A stretch of DNA of 64,000 nt from Gluconobacter sp. P1C6_b (GCF_018811945.1 NZ_JACRVU010000012.1:17553-81552); one strand, 5' to 3'. Shown: positions 1 to 9,376, counted from the stretch's first letter. Made by a program: numbers and translations. The notes: a model not told the origin generated them from the sequence alone.

Positions 1-1280
1 AAAAATACAACCGCCGTCATGGTGCAATCACCTATATCTTCAACCATCGCTTCAACAGCGACTGGAGCTTCAGTACGCGCGGCCGCTACGACGACATCAA
101 GACCCAGTACCGCAGCGTCTATGACAGTGGCTATTACGTCTCGGATGACACACTGGCCCGCTCGGCGATCGCCACCAACGAACATACACACAACCTGACA
201 TTTGACAGCCAGTTCAAAGGCCATGTCCGGACCGGACCGCTGCGTCACACCATGATGTTCGGCTTCGACTACATGCAGCAGAGCGCCTCGGAAGTCGGCT
301 ATTATGGCTCTGCGCCGGACCTGAACGTGTTCCATCCGAACTCCCAGATGGCCATTCCTACTCCGTCTCCCTGGGTGAACTACAACACTGACTCCCACCA
401 GGCGGGCATCTACGGACAGGACGAAATCCACTGGCGTCACCTGATCCTGACAGGCAGCATCCGGAACGACTGGTACCGCTCCCATCAGACCGACAACATG
501 TACAACACGACGACCAACCAGAGCCCGAGCCAGATTACCTGGCGCGCCTCGGGTCTGTACCATTTCGATTTCGGTCTGGCGCCGTATATCAGCTACTCGA
601 CATCCTTCCAGCCGCAGTCCGGCAGCGTCTCGACGGATGGTGGAAAGACCGTGCGTCAGGCCAATCCGTCGCTCGGCAAGCAGCTTGAAGGCGGCCTGAA
701 ATATCAGCTCCCGGGCACCTCCCTGCTCCTGACGGCAGCAGGCTTCCATATCGAGCAGACCAATGTCCTCGTCGGCATCGGCAACACCGGCTATAGCGCC
801 GAAAGCGGACTGGTCCACTCGGACGGTTTCGAGTTCGAGGCCCATGCCGAGCCGTTCCACAATCTCGTGCTGACAGCAGCCGTCAGCATCCAGAAGGTTC
901 ATGACGACTCAACCGGCAAGCCCCTCATCCAGTCCGGAAAGGGCAATGCTTCGCTGTTCGCCTTCTATACGATGCCGTCCGGCCCCGCGAAGGGCCTCGG
1001 CTTCGGCGGCGGCATGCGCTATTCCAATAAATCCTATGGTGGTGAAGCGTCTTACGGGAGTGTCTGGGTGCCGCAATATGCCGTGTTCGATGCATCGGTA
1101 CGCTACGACCTGTCCAACCTCTCCCGCAGTCTGCATGGCTGGAATGTGGGCGCGAGCGTCCGCAACCTCTTTGACAAGAACTTCATTGCCAACTGCCTGA
1201 GCTATGCCTCTTACGGTCAGGAATTCTGCTATTACGGAGAGCGCCGCAACGCGCAGGCCAATATTGGCTTCAGCTGGTAA
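1..1280 (+). CDS. TonB-dependent siderophore receptor, C-terminal part (5' end outside window)
   Basis: The frame is open from the first codon at position 3, so the gene begins upstream; 425 residues are present. They are alternating aromatic and polar beta-strands rich in Tyr, Asn and Ser, as in an outer-membrane beta-barrel. The end reads YYGERRNAQANIGFSW, the closing strand typical of FhuA/FhuE-type ferric-siderophore receptors, with a terminal aromatic residue. Two Cys lie close together just before it, as in many ferrichrome-type receptors. The role would be TonB-driven import of a ferric siderophore across the outer membrane. The next three genes, a known iron-uptake trio, support this. 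The plug domain and TonB box are outside the window, so the ligand cannot be named. Confidence 0.9.
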   Translation, partial: KYNRRHGAITYIFNHRFNSDWSFSTRGRYDDIKTQYRSVYDSGYYVSDDTLARSAIATNEHTHNLTFDSQFKGHVRTGPLRHTMMFGFDYMQQSASEVGYYGSAPDLNVFHPNSQMAIPTPSPWVNYNTDSHQAGIYGQDEIHWRHLILTGSIRNDWYRSHQTDNMYNTTTNQSPSQITWRASGLYHFDFGLAPYISYSTSFQPQSGSVSTDGGKTVRQANPSLGKQLEGGLKYQLPGTSLLLTAAGFHIEQTNVLVGIGNTGYSAESGLVHSDGFEFEAHAEPFHNLVLTAAVSIQKVHDDSTGKPLIQSGKGNASLFAFYTMPSGPAKGLGFGGGMRYSNKSYGGEASYGSVWVPQYAVFDASVRYDLSNLSRSLHGWNVGASVRNLFDKNFIANCLSYASYGQEFCYYGERRNAQANIGFSW

Positions 1281-1566
1281 ACCACTCCCCGGAAGACCCG
1301 GGCGCTACGACATCGCCCTGCGCTTCGTCGTAGCGTTGCCGCTTGGTTACGCCCTCTCCGCGCTGGGCGGTGTCTGCCTTGCGTTATGGCTTCCCCTGTC
1401 CAGAGCGGACAATGCCATGGCCGGGATCCTTCTCGGCCTGATCCTCTGGCCTGTCATTTTCATGGCATCATTCGCAGTCGCCCGTATCGGACGGCTACTG
1501 GCCCTTCTGATTCCTGCAGCCTGTCTCCTGAGTGTGCTGGCCCTCCTCGGCGGCTGGCGCCCATGA
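1264..1566 (+). CDS. DUF3649 family small inner-membrane protein (iron-uptake locus)
   Basis: About 100 residues with three predicted membrane helices and a C-terminal GGWRP. The frame has no ATG after the receptor stop. The best start is TTG at 1264, inside the last codons of the receptor, giving a 17-bp overlap and likely translational coupling. The stop overlaps the start of the next gene (ATGA). DUF3649 proteins are typically found between a TonB receptor and a PepSY membrane protein, as here. The biochemical role is unknown; I infer a part in handling iron or siderophore at the inner membrane. The start codon is the least certain point. Confidence 0.7.
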   Translation: MASAGKPLPGRPGRYDIALRFVVALPLGYALSALGGVCLALWLPLSRADNAMAGILLGLILWPVIFMASFAVARIGRLLALLIPAACLLSVLALLGGWRP

Positions 1567-3026
1567 AAGGGACCTTCCGCACCTCCATGGCCGTAGTGCA
1601 CACGACACTGGGTCTCGTCACGGGCTGGGTGCTGTTTGCCATCGCCCTGTCCGGCGCTCTGAGCGTCTTCCGACAGGAAATCAGCCTCTGGGCCCGACCC
1701 GAACTTTCCGGGCCTGTCTCCGATCCCCTCGTGACAGACGCCCATGCCCTGGACTGGCTGAGCCGCAACGCATCCACCGCCAGCGCCTGGTATGTCGGAA
1801 GCGCCACCGATCTCTGCTCCTTTGCAACAGCCCTGTGGCCGGACACAAAAGGCAGCTACATCCAGCGCGCTCTTGATCCCGCAACAGGCAGCCCCGATGG
1901 CATCCGGGACACGCTGGGTGGTGAGTTCTTCTACCGCTTCCATTTCGAGCTTCAGCTTCCCTATCCCTGGGGACGTCTGATTGCAGCCCTCGCCGCATTG
2001 GCCCTCGTTGTCGCGCTGTTCACCGGCATCATAATCCATCGCCGCATCTTCGCGGACTTCTTTACCTTCCGTCCCTCACGCGGACAGAGAAGCTGGCTGG
2101 ACATGCACAATCTGCTCGGTGTCGCCGCGCTGCCTTTCCATCTGATGATTTCCCTCACGGGCGCGGTCACCCTTGGAACACTCCTCCTTCCGTGGAGCAC
2201 GCAGGCTCTCTATCGGAGCGATGTCACCGCCTCTTACATGGAGCTCAATCCCGCGCTCTATTCCCGCCCCGCAAGCGGCCATACGGGTCATCTCGCACCA
2301 ATCCTGCCCATGCTGCAGGAGGCTGACAGGCGTTTCGGTGGCACGGGTCTTGAACAGATCTACGTCTTCAATCCGTCCGATCAGGCGTCCCTCGTCACGG
2401 TAATCGCGGGTAACAGCCACAACGTCAGCACGTCATCGCAGATCATCACTTTCGATGGTCCATCAGGCCACATCCTCAGGGAACATATCGAAAAACGCCC
2501 CGTCATCCGGGCCTATACGTTCCTGTACGGACTGCATGTCGCGCGTTTTGCGCCCTGGATCACACGCTGGCTCTATTTCCTGTCCGGACTGGCGCTCGCG
2601 GTGCTGATCGGCAGCGGCATGCATCTATGGACACTCAAGCGCCTGCGCCGCCCGCATCATCTGGGACACAGGATGGTCGCACGCCTGAATGTGGGCGTCC
2701 TGATGGGCACGCCTCTCGCCTTCGCATCCTTCTTCATCGCCAACCGCCTTCTCTCGGTGACGATGCCGCATCGCGCCGGATGGGAAGTGACCACCCTCTT
2801 CATCGTCTGGGGGATCACGCTGGCCTACACGCTGTTCCGCAACCCGGAGCGGACCTGGACTGAGCTTCTGGCCGGCAATGCTGCAGCATGTCTTCTGATC
2901 GCGCTGGTCAGTCTGCCATGGCACGGCAGCATCATCGCAGGCGTTGGAATGACAGCCCTTATCCTGTCAGCATCTTTCGCTCTTGCGACGTATCACAGGA
3001 TACGAAAAGCCGGGCTCCTGGCATGA
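1563..3026 (+). CDS. PepSY-associated TM protein (iron/siderophore uptake, possible ferric reductase)
   Basis: 487 residues when started at the ATG that overlaps the preceding stop (ATGA). The N-terminus (MKGTFRTSMAVVHTTLGLVTGW) is the first helix of the PepSY_TM family. Further helices lie near residues 140-165, 195-225, 340-365, and four near the C-terminus. Conserved His in helices (for example in VVHTTLG and DMHNLLG) are possible haem ligands. Members of this family are encoded beside siderophore receptors, and several are thought to reduce ferric siderophores in the inner membrane. It is the third gene of a four-gene overlapping unit. A longer in-frame extension upstream exists but would run through the previous gene. 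Confidence 0.85.
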   Translation: MKGTFRTSMAVVHTTLGLVTGWVLFAIALSGALSVFRQEISLWARPELSGPVSDPLVTDAHALDWLSRNASTASAWYVGSATDLCSFATALWPDTKGSYIQRALDPATGSPDGIRDTLGGEFFYRFHFELQLPYPWGRLIAALAALALVVALFTGIIIHRRIFADFFTFRPSRGQRSWLDMHNLLGVAALPFHLMISLTGAVTLGTLLLPWSTQALYRSDVTASYMELNPALYSRPASGHTGHLAPILPMLQEADRRFGGTGLEQIYVFNPSDQASLVTVIAGNSHNVSTSSQIITFDGPSGHILREHIEKRPVIRAYTFLYGLHVARFAPWITRWLYFLSGLALAVLIGSGMHLWTLKRLRRPHHLGHRMVARLNVGVLMGTPLAFASFFIANRLLSVTMPHRAGWEVTTLFIVWGITLAYTLFRNPERTWTELLAGNAAACLLIALVSLPWHGSIIAGVGMTALILSASFALATYHRIRKAGLLA

Positions 3027-3304
3027 GCTGGATTTCCGTTCTGTGCGGACAGTCCGCCATGCTGCTGTTCGTTGTCGCTTCTCATCGCGGCAACCGGGTC
3101 TTCTGGCATGACTGCCTGACTGCGCAGCGGCGACGCGTCCTGAAATCATGCGCCGCCGCAGTTCTGCTCCTCAGCCTCGTCCTTCAGGCCGTTTCCGACG
3201 GGACCGTCATCCTGAACATGATCGAATGGATCCTGCTCGCCGGTCCCGAAATCATGGTCGCAACACTCGCCTGCTCCCTCCGGGAACGCAGCTCACGACC
3301 ATGA
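3023..3304 (+). CDS. DUF3325 family small membrane protein
   Basis: 93 residues with three hydrophobic helices. The N-terminus is MSWISVLCGQSAMLLFVVAS and an HRGNR motif follows the first helix. It starts at an ATG overlapping the PepSY stop (ATGA). DUF3325 is the usual last member of the DUF3649-PepSY-DUF3325 set downstream of siderophore receptors. No catalytic residues are evident; I infer a structural or accessory role in the same inner-membrane complex. The gene ends 12 bp from the convergent phospholipase gene, and I see no clear terminator between them. Confidence 0.7.
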   Translation: MSWISVLCGQSAMLLFVVASHRGNRVFWHDCLTAQRRRVLKSCAAAVLLLSLVLQAVSDGTVILNMIEWILLAGPEIMVATLACSLRERSSRP

Positions 3305-3316
3305 GCCGGAAGACGC

Positions 3317-5794
3317 TTACCCGGCCATCGCCGGATCGGTGAGCGTGATCTTCCCCGTTTCCATCCGGCCACCCAGAACATGCCTGAAATCCGGATCTTC
3401 GGGCGACGTCAGCGTCACGTCGTACCACTGATGACTGGCTGACAGATCCAGCCGGATCTCCTGATGCCCCCGGGCTTTGAGGACTACCGTCCGCAGGGGG
3501 CCAGCCTCTCCGACACGGTACTGAACCGTCAGCGGTGCCTTTCCAGCATTGGTCAGGGAAAGAACGATCCCCGGCCCCTTCCCTTTGCCGCCAACGTCAT
3601 AACGACAGGCCGAGCGAAGCGCGACCCGATCAGCATGCCCCCGGTAAGCCCGGTAGAACCCGTTAGGCGCATGAACCGCGACATCATACAGACCGTCAGC
3701 AGCCGGAAGCGTCACATCCATCAGATCCCCCGCCGCTACGGCATAGGTTCCCGCCTGCATATCACGACCGCCATTGCGATAATCATAGATATTGAATGGC
3801 GCGCCGGCCGCCCGCTCTTCATGAACGCTTTGCCCTGCTCCCAGCTTCAGGCTGACCTGCCCGTGCTCCACATCGATACCGCCATCACAGTAGAGCTCAT
3901 AAGGCAGCGCACAGGCCGGACGCGTTCCGCTTTCCTGCCGCACGGTTTGCCGCAGCAGAGCCGGTTGATCTTTCAGCGCTGCGATCTCCTCTGCAGAAAG
4001 CGAGCGGAAACCACCCGGCATGGGACGGTTTCGCGCATCCTCGATAGCCTTCAGATGCGTGTTACGGTCCAGATAGCTCAGGGACGGTGCAACCTCGTCA
4101 TGAGAATGGAAGCAGGATGTCAGATCGCCGCAGATGGCCCGGCGCCACGGGGAAATATTGGTTTCCCGGACGGGCGTGCCGAACTTCTTTTCAACGAAAT
4201 GCTCCAGAAACCGCAGTGTCGAGCTGTGGTCGAAAAGCTGCGAATTGACCAGCCCACCCCGGCTCCACGGAGACGCCACCACCATAGGCACCCGGAAGCC
4301 GAGCCCGATCGGGCCACTCCGTGCGAGCCGTTCGGGAACGCCCCGGCGAACCTCGTCCCCGGCAGTCGTGTATTCCAGCCCGTCCGCCCCGATCGAAGCG
4401 GAAGAGCGCCCCGTTTCCGGGCGCTGCGGATCGGGCGCCGCATAGGAACAGCCATGATCGAAATACCCGTCATTTTCATCATAGGTCAGAATAAAAATGG
4501 TCTTCTTCCAGACCTCGGGATTCTCGGTCAGGATGTTCATGACTTCCGACACATACCAGGCCCCGTACCAGGCCGATGTCGGGTGGTCCGAGAAATGCTC
4601 GGGCGCCGCCATCCAGGAAACGGCCGGAAGCTGCCCTGTCCGTACATCCTTGCGGAACTGGTACAGCACGTCTCCCTTCGGCGCCTTCATCCCCTTCGCA
4701 TCCGGGTCGCCCACAAAGGCCAGTTCTTCAAGGCTGCGATAATCGGGGTCGCCGCTGTTGATCACAAAGGCCTTCGTGAAAAGCGCGCGCTCCTCGGGCG
4801 TCAGATTCTCAAATCCCTTCGCGGATTTCTGACGCTTCTTCAGAACCTCCATCAGGGCCTTCGCCTCGACAAGCTGCTCGCTCCGCTCCCCCGAGACCAG
4901 CATCTCAAGGTTTTCAAGCCGATTGATATGCTCCGAACATTCCCTGATCCGCTCCGCGATCCAGGCCCCGAAGCCCTGATTGGAGCTGACATTAAAGCTG
5001 TCAAAACACTCCAGCACGTTACAGCCGAAATTGGACAGCCAGGATCGCTCTGCTGCAGACATGCCGCCCGTCTGGCTCAGTTCGTTCTGATAGAACTTCC
5101 ACGACACCCCGACCTTCTCCAGCCGCTCCGGAAAGGTCGTCCAGGTCATGCCACCTTCCAGGATTTCGGGGTTCCGCATGTAAACGTTTGAGGCGGTGTT
5201 CTGCTGGTCCCGCACGGTCCCGGTCCAGAAGACGAGACGGTTGGGCGTCGTGCTGGACATGACGCCACAGTAGTTCTGGTCACAGACCGTAAATGCATCG
5301 GCCAGAGCGTAATAGAACGGCAGATCCTCGCGGGTATAATACCCCATCGTCAGCGGATACTGCCAATATTCCTTCTTGTGAGGCCGCTTGACGTCAATCC
5401 ACCGGTCGTGATGCCCCCCGTTCCAGGCATCGACCTGACTGTCCCGCGAATGCGGGATCGAGCCCATCCAGGTGACCTTCGTATCGTGAATGTTCAGACG
5501 CCACGGTGCATAGGTCTCCCCGCTCTTGCCGGACTGCACGAAAACGGAGCTGCCGTTCTTCTGACGGATCGCGCGCCTGTCATTGAAGCCACGAACACCG
5601 GCCAGCGTTCCGAACATGTGATCGAAAGAGCGGTTTTCCTGCATGAGAATGACGACATGCTCGGCATTCAGATATGTCGTACCCGGATCAGGCGCGATGG
5701 CATAAGCGCGACGGACGGCGGCCGGAAGCCCATCCGTTGCGGCTGCGGCACCACCGAACAGGGCATATTTGAGGAAGGTTCTGCGAGTGGACAT
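3317..5794 (-). CDS. Phosphocholine-type phospholipase C, Tat-exported
   Basis: 825 residues. The N-terminus STRRTFLKYALFGGAAAA is a twin-arginine signal (RR at residues 4-5). The segment HVVILMQENRSFDHMFG near residues 46-62 is the metal/phosphate site of the phosphoesterase family that includes bacterial phospholipase C and AcpA. Further family motifs are present, such as ILTYDENDGYFDH near the middle and two C-terminal beta-rich repeats typical of the roughly 700-830-residue phosphocholine-hydrolysing PLC group. It should cleave phosphatidylcholine, which acetic acid bacteria make, or related lipids, releasing phosphocholine and diacylglycerol outside the cytoplasm. It stands alone on the minus strand. 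I cannot tell a haemolytic from a non-haemolytic enzyme by sequence alone. Confidence 0.88.
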   Translation of the reverse strand: MSTRRTFLKYALFGGAAAATDGLPAAVRRAYAIAPDPGTTYLNAEHVVILMQENRSFDHMFGTLAGVRGFNDRRAIRQKNGSSVFVQSGKSGETYAPWRLNIHDTKVTWMGSIPHSRDSQVDAWNGGHHDRWIDVKRPHKKEYWQYPLTMGYYTREDLPFYYALADAFTVCDQNYCGVMSSTTPNRLVFWTGTVRDQQNTASNVYMRNPEILEGGMTWTTFPERLEKVGVSWKFYQNELSQTGGMSAAERSWLSNFGCNVLECFDSFNVSSNQGFGAWIAERIRECSEHINRLENLEMLVSGERSEQLVEAKALMEVLKKRQKSAKGFENLTPEERALFTKAFVINSGDPDYRSLEELAFVGDPDAKGMKAPKGDVLYQFRKDVRTGQLPAVSWMAAPEHFSDHPTSAWYGAWYVSEVMNILTENPEVWKKTIFILTYDENDGYFDHGCSYAAPDPQRPETGRSSASIGADGLEYTTAGDEVRRGVPERLARSGPIGLGFRVPMVVASPWSRGGLVNSQLFDHSSTLRFLEHFVEKKFGTPVRETNISPWRRAICGDLTSCFHSHDEVAPSLSYLDRNTHLKAIEDARNRPMPGGFRSLSAEEIAALKDQPALLRQTVRQESGTRPACALPYELYCDGGIDVEHGQVSLKLGAGQSVHEERAAGAPFNIYDYRNGGRDMQAGTYAVAAGDLMDVTLPAADGLYDVAVHAPNGFYRAYRGHADRVALRSACRYDVGGKGKGPGIVLSLTNAGKAPLTVQYRVGEAGPLRTVVLKARGHQEIRLDLSASHQWYDVTLTSPEDPDFRHVLGGRMETGKITLTDPAMAG

Positions 5795-5931
5795 ATCAAC
5801 CGTTGCCTGGGACCTGAGGCCGCGTACTGCGACAGACTAGAGAAATAGCCCCGGATGAATAGTCGTCTCCCGCTCCTAATTCATCCCGCAATCCCGAAAC
5901 TTCATGAAAACGTCACCTGGCCGAAAACGGC

Positions 5932-5970
5932 GAACGGGCGCAGGTCGCTTTGCCGACCATACGCCCGTTC
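5932..5970 (-). terminator. Strong hairpin, probable terminator of the small lipoprotein gene
   Basis: A perfect 9-bp inverted repeat GAACGGGCG/CGCCCGTTC encloses a second 5-bp stem (GGTCG/CGACC), giving a long GC-rich hairpin. On the minus strand it lies about 45 bp after the lipoprotein stop and is followed by a short T run. The rest of 5795-6016 shows no gene. Confidence 0.5.
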
Positions 5971-6016
5971 AGTGATCATTTTCTCAAAACGCACAAAAAC
6001 CGGTGCGCGGCAGTCC

Positions 6017-6184
6017 TTAGTTGCCCAGTGAGCGATCGACGGAGCGGCCTGCGCGTTCGACCGGGCCTTTCGGCGGATCGACGGTGTCACGAACCTTTTC
6101 CCCGAATGTCCGGTGATGCTCACATGCTGTCAGGGTCACGCAGGAGACCGAAAGAGCCAGCAGAAGCAGGATTGATTTACGCAT
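6017..6184 (-). CDS. Small lipoprotein of unknown function
   Basis: 55 residues. MRKSILLLLALSVSCVTLTAC is a lipoprotein signal with lipobox LTAC, so the mature protein would be a lipid-anchored peptide of about 35 residues, charged and Pro-containing (EKVRDTVDPPKGPVERAG). I chose the ATG at 6184 because an upstream in-frame ATG would place extra residues before the signal peptide. It resembles the small entericidin-like or unnamed lipoproteins common in Proteobacteria in length and anchor only. It sits alone between the phospholipase and the ATPase operon. Confidence 0.65.
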   Translation of the reverse strand: MRKSILLLLALSVSCVTLTACEHHRTFGEKVRDTVDPPKGPVERAGRSVDRSLGN

Positions 6185-6255
6185 ACGGACTGTCCTTGGA
6201 AGAATGTCAGGCTCCATAGAACGGCACTCCCCGCATTCAGTTCCTTCTTATGATT

Positions 6256-7131
6256 TCAGGTCCGGGAATAGCGGTTGAACCGTTTGAGTTTCGCCAGCGT
6301 CGGGCCGGAGACGAGTTCTATGATCTCGGACGTGATTTCTTCCTGCCGGACGGTTCTCTGAAGCTGCTCCAGGGATCCGAGCTGACGCGTGATTTCATGA
6401 TGCGCGGCTGTCATCCGCTCGCTCCGGGCCTGATTTTCCGCCCCAAAGGATTTCAGTGCCGCAAGACAGAGCCAGGAGAAAATATAGTCCGCCACCAGAT
6501 CGGTCATGAGCTTTTGCGGCGCAACATTCAACAGAGGGACGGGCCCGGACATCACTGTTTCACGCACCAGTGCCGGGTCCAGCGGGAAAAGCGACTGCCG
6601 GCTCACGGTCGCCTTCTCCTGCCCCGAGGACTGGCAGACAATGACGCTGACATGCGTCAGCGCCCCGGCGACAACCTGCCGTCCGATTTCCTTCGTGATG
6701 CTGTCAGCCAGCGTGGGAACCGCTTCCGGGTTCTGAACTGCAGGCGCCGTCCACTCCGCCCTGATCCCTCTGGAGCGGGCAATGGCATTGCCACGGGTGC
6801 CGATCAGGAAGAGATGCTCTTTCTCATCCTCCTGCAGGGCATCGAGAACATGCTCGCTGAACAGCCCCGCAAACCCCTGCTCGGCGCAGAAAACAATCGC
6901 GCCTGTCTTTCCCGGCTCCCGTGACGACTGCCCGTCCCGAGCCACGGGAAGGAGCGGAGCGATACGGATCAGAGCATCCTGGATGGTCCCGGCATACGTC
7001 TCGACCGCAAGCGTAGCCCGATGGGCCTGTTCCACCCGTACGGCTGCGAGGCTGCGCATCGAATCCACAATGCCGCCCAGTTCCCTGACGTTACCAATCC
7101 GGGCCGTGACCTCCTGCAGCCGCTCCGTCAT
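6256..7131 (-). CDS. atpG: N-ATPase gamma subunit
   Basis: 291 residues. The N-terminal coiled-coil helix (ERLQEVTARIGNVRELGGIVDSMRSLAAVRVEQA) and a C-terminal helix with EITSEIIELVSG match the two long helices of F1 gamma, the rotating central stalk. It is the last gene of the operon and overlaps atpA by 4 bp (ATGA). It is divergent from housekeeping gamma subunits, as expected for N-ATPases. The C-terminus is shifted from the usual EITEIVSGA to EIIELVSGP but keeps the same pattern. Confidence 0.88.
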   Translation of the reverse strand: MTERLQEVTARIGNVRELGGIVDSMRSLAAVRVEQAHRATLAVETYAGTIQDALIRIAPLLPVARDGQSSREPGKTGAIVFCAEQGFAGLFSEHVLDALQEDEKEHLFLIGTRGNAIARSRGIRAEWTAPAVQNPEAVPTLADSITKEIGRQVVAGALTHVSVIVCQSSGQEKATVSRQSLFPLDPALVRETVMSGPVPLLNVAPQKLMTDLVADYIFSWLCLAALKSFGAENQARSERMTAAHHEITRQLGSLEQLQRTVRQEEITSEIIELVSGPTLAKLKRFNRYSRT

Positions 7132-8651
7132 GAGGGGCCTGAAACCCGGGGCTCAACATATTGCCGCAGACACTCCACAAAACGCTCTTTCTGCTCCGCG
7201 GAAAGAACGCCCCCACTTTCTATCGCCGTCGATATCTCAGCCGCGTTACCCCACAGATAATCGCCCAGACCGCTCTGGATGGTCCGGATATTTTTTGCCG
7301 GCACGCCATCCAGAAGACCATTCTGCGAAGCTGTGACGAGCGCCACTTCCTGCAGAAGATCCAGTGGCGCGTGTGGCCCCTGACGCAGGATCGCACGGAT
7401 ACACGCGCCCCGCGCCAGTTGCTGCCGGACATGCGTATCCGGCAGCCCCCCGAAACGCGTGAAAGTTTCGAGTTCAGTGAACTGCGCATAATCCAGCCGT
7501 AGCGTCCCAACCGACGAGCGCAGGATGGGGGACTGCGCGGCACCACCCACACGGCTGACGCTCACACCTACATCAACGGCCGGTTTCTGTCCCTGATCGA
7601 ACAACGTACGGTTCAGGACGATCTGACCATCGGTTATGGAAATGAGGTTCGTCGGAATATAGGCGCTGAGGTTTCCCGCTTCCGTCTCCGCAACAGGCAG
7701 CGCCGTCAGGGAGCCGCCCCCTTTCGCAGCCGAGAGCTTCGCAGCACGTTCCAGCAGACGCGCGTGTACGTAAAAGATATCCCCCGGATAGGCCTCGCGC
7801 CCCGGGGGCCTTCCGGTAAGCAGGGAGACCTCCCGATGGGTTGCGGCATGTTTGGACAGATCGTCGATGACGAGGAGAGCATGCTCTCCCTGGTCCCGGA
7901 AATATTCCGCCATGCTCATGGCCGCGAAAGGCGCTATCCAGCACAGGCCAGGCGCTTCCGCCGGACGTGCCACCACGATGATGCATCGATCCGGATTGCC
8001 CCGCGTCCGGATCGTCTCAATGACACGCTGGACGCTGGAGGTCTTCTGCCCGATGGCGACATAGACGCAGATCATGTCGTTGGATTTCTGGGCCAGAATG
8101 GCATCGACCGCGATTGTGGTTTTTCCGGTCGCCCTGTCGCCGACGATGAGTTCCCGCTGCCCCCTCCCGATGGGGAAAAGCGTATCGATCGCCAGCGTCC
8201 CCGTCTGAACGGGTTCCGTCACGAGTTCACGGTCGATAATGGCCGGAGCAGGCCGCTCGACCGGAAACCAGGTCTCCGCCTCAACCGGCCCTTTGCCATC
8301 GAGTGGGCGTCCCAGCGGATCCACCACCCGCCCCAGAAGCCCCGGCCCGACCGGCACACTCACGACACCGGAGGTTCCCTGAACGGCATCACCGGCTTCG
8401 ATCGTGCCTTCATTATTGAGAAGAATGCAGCCGATGCTGTCTTCCTCCAGACCGTGCACAAAACCGTATCGGCCGTTCCCGAAAGACAGCAGTTCGTCCA
8501 GCTTCGCATCGGGGAGACCGGAAATCAGGGCGATCCCGTCGCCAATATCTTCGACCCGCCCCATCCGGTCCGTCTGAGGCCCAACCGAAATATCCGTCAG
8601 GCTGGACCGCGCCGATGCCAGCCAGCTGGCAGCCTGATCAGTGTCCGGCAT
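7128..8651 (-). CDS. atpA: N-ATPase alpha subunit
   Basis: 507 residues, the usual length for F1 alpha. It shows the beta-barrel domain, the P-loop GDRATGKTTIAVDAI near residue 165, and the family segment with the alpha arginine region (ISVSRVGGAAQSP). Alpha subunits form the non-catalytic positions of the F1 hexamer. The start overlaps the end of atpF by 14 bp. It belongs to a nine-gene minus-strand operon. Confidence 0.93.
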   Translation of the reverse strand: MPDTDQAASWLASARSSLTDISVGPQTDRMGRVEDIGDGIALISGLPDAKLDELLSFGNGRYGFVHGLEEDSIGCILLNNEGTIEAGDAVQGTSGVVSVPVGPGLLGRVVDPLGRPLDGKGPVEAETWFPVERPAPAIIDRELVTEPVQTGTLAIDTLFPIGRGQRELIVGDRATGKTTIAVDAILAQKSNDMICVYVAIGQKTSSVQRVIETIRTRGNPDRCIIVVARPAEAPGLCWIAPFAAMSMAEYFRDQGEHALLVIDDLSKHAATHREVSLLTGRPPGREAYPGDIFYVHARLLERAAKLSAAKGGGSLTALPVAETEAGNLSAYIPTNLISITDGQIVLNRTLFDQGQKPAVDVGVSVSRVGGAAQSPILRSSVGTLRLDYAQFTELETFTRFGGLPDTHVRQQLARGACIRAILRQGPHAPLDLLQEVALVTASQNGLLDGVPAKNIRTIQSGLGDYLWGNAAEISTAIESGGVLSAEQKERFVECLRQYVEPRVSGPS

Positions 8652-9372
8652 GAGACAGACCCTCCCTGATACGAACCAGATCGGCCTGCCAGTTCGACGC
8701 CACGGTCAGATAAGGCGTTTTCACGGCAAATCCTTCCACAAGAGCAGGATCGACGGTCCACGTAATGGCGGGATGCTCACCCACCGCAGTCATCAGGGCA
8801 TTCTCATACGCCTGACGCTCATCAGGCCCCGGTGCTGTTGCCGTGGCAAAGGTGAAGCCATCGCGCAGACTGAGCCGCTCCCGGTCGGGAAGTGTCGCAA
8901 TCGCCTTGAGAAGTCTGTCGAAGAGCGTTTCTCTTGCCGGACGGCAGCAGCCTGTCTCCGCCAGAAGCTGCCCTGCAATATCGCAGGACAAGGTCGCCGC
9001 GTCTGACCGCCAGCGGGCCTGATTTTCCGCCTCTTCCTGCGCAATACTCTGCTTTGCGCCGGCCTCCAGAGCCGCCGCATCCTGCTGGGCCTTTGCCAGA
9101 ATGGCCTGTCTTTCGCTCTGCGCTTCCTGCTGGGCCTGCTGCACGATGCGGGCTCTTTCCTGCTCGAAGCCGCTACGTGCCTCTTTGATGGCGGCGCGGT
9201 CCGCTTCGAGTTGCGTCTGCCCGTCCGTGACCTGCGCAAGCCGGGCTGCGATCTCCTGCTGACGGCGGGAGATAACGGCGCAGATCGGGCGCCAGAAGAA
9301 CCGGGAAAGCAGCCAGATCAAAATGCTGACGTTGATGACCTGCAGCCCGATTGTCCACCAGTCGACTGTCAC
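8638..9372 (-). CDS. atpF: N-ATPase b subunit with delta-like C-terminal region
   Basis: 244 residues, longer than a normal b subunit (about 160). Residues 1-30 form a membrane anchor (VDWWTIGLQVINVSILIWLL). Residues 35-125 are a long Ala/Gln/Glu-rich coiled coil, the peripheral stalk. The last 60 residues include TVDPALVEGFAVKTPYLTV followed by an amphipathic helix, which resembles the C-terminal part of the delta/OSCP subunit (DPSLIGGVV pattern). No separate atpH occurs in the operon, so this C-terminus probably provides the delta function of binding the top of F1. There is a 4-bp gap to atpE. Confidence 0.85.
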   Translation of the reverse strand: MTVDWWTIGLQVINVSILIWLLSRFFWRPICAVISRRQQEIAARLAQVTDGQTQLEADRAAIKEARSGFEQERARIVQQAQQEAQSERQAILAKAQQDAAALEAGAKQSIAQEEAENQARWRSDAATLSCDIAGQLLAETGCCRPARETLFDRLLKAIATLPDRERLSLRDGFTFATATAPGPDERQAYENALMTAVGEHPAITWTVDPALVEGFAVKTPYLTVASNWQADLVRIREGLSHAGH

Positions 9373-9376
9373 CGGA

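Noticed and set aside
3464..5191. A 575-codon plus-strand frame opposite the phospholipase C
   Set aside because: Antisense shadow of a gene with a Tat signal and active-site motifs.
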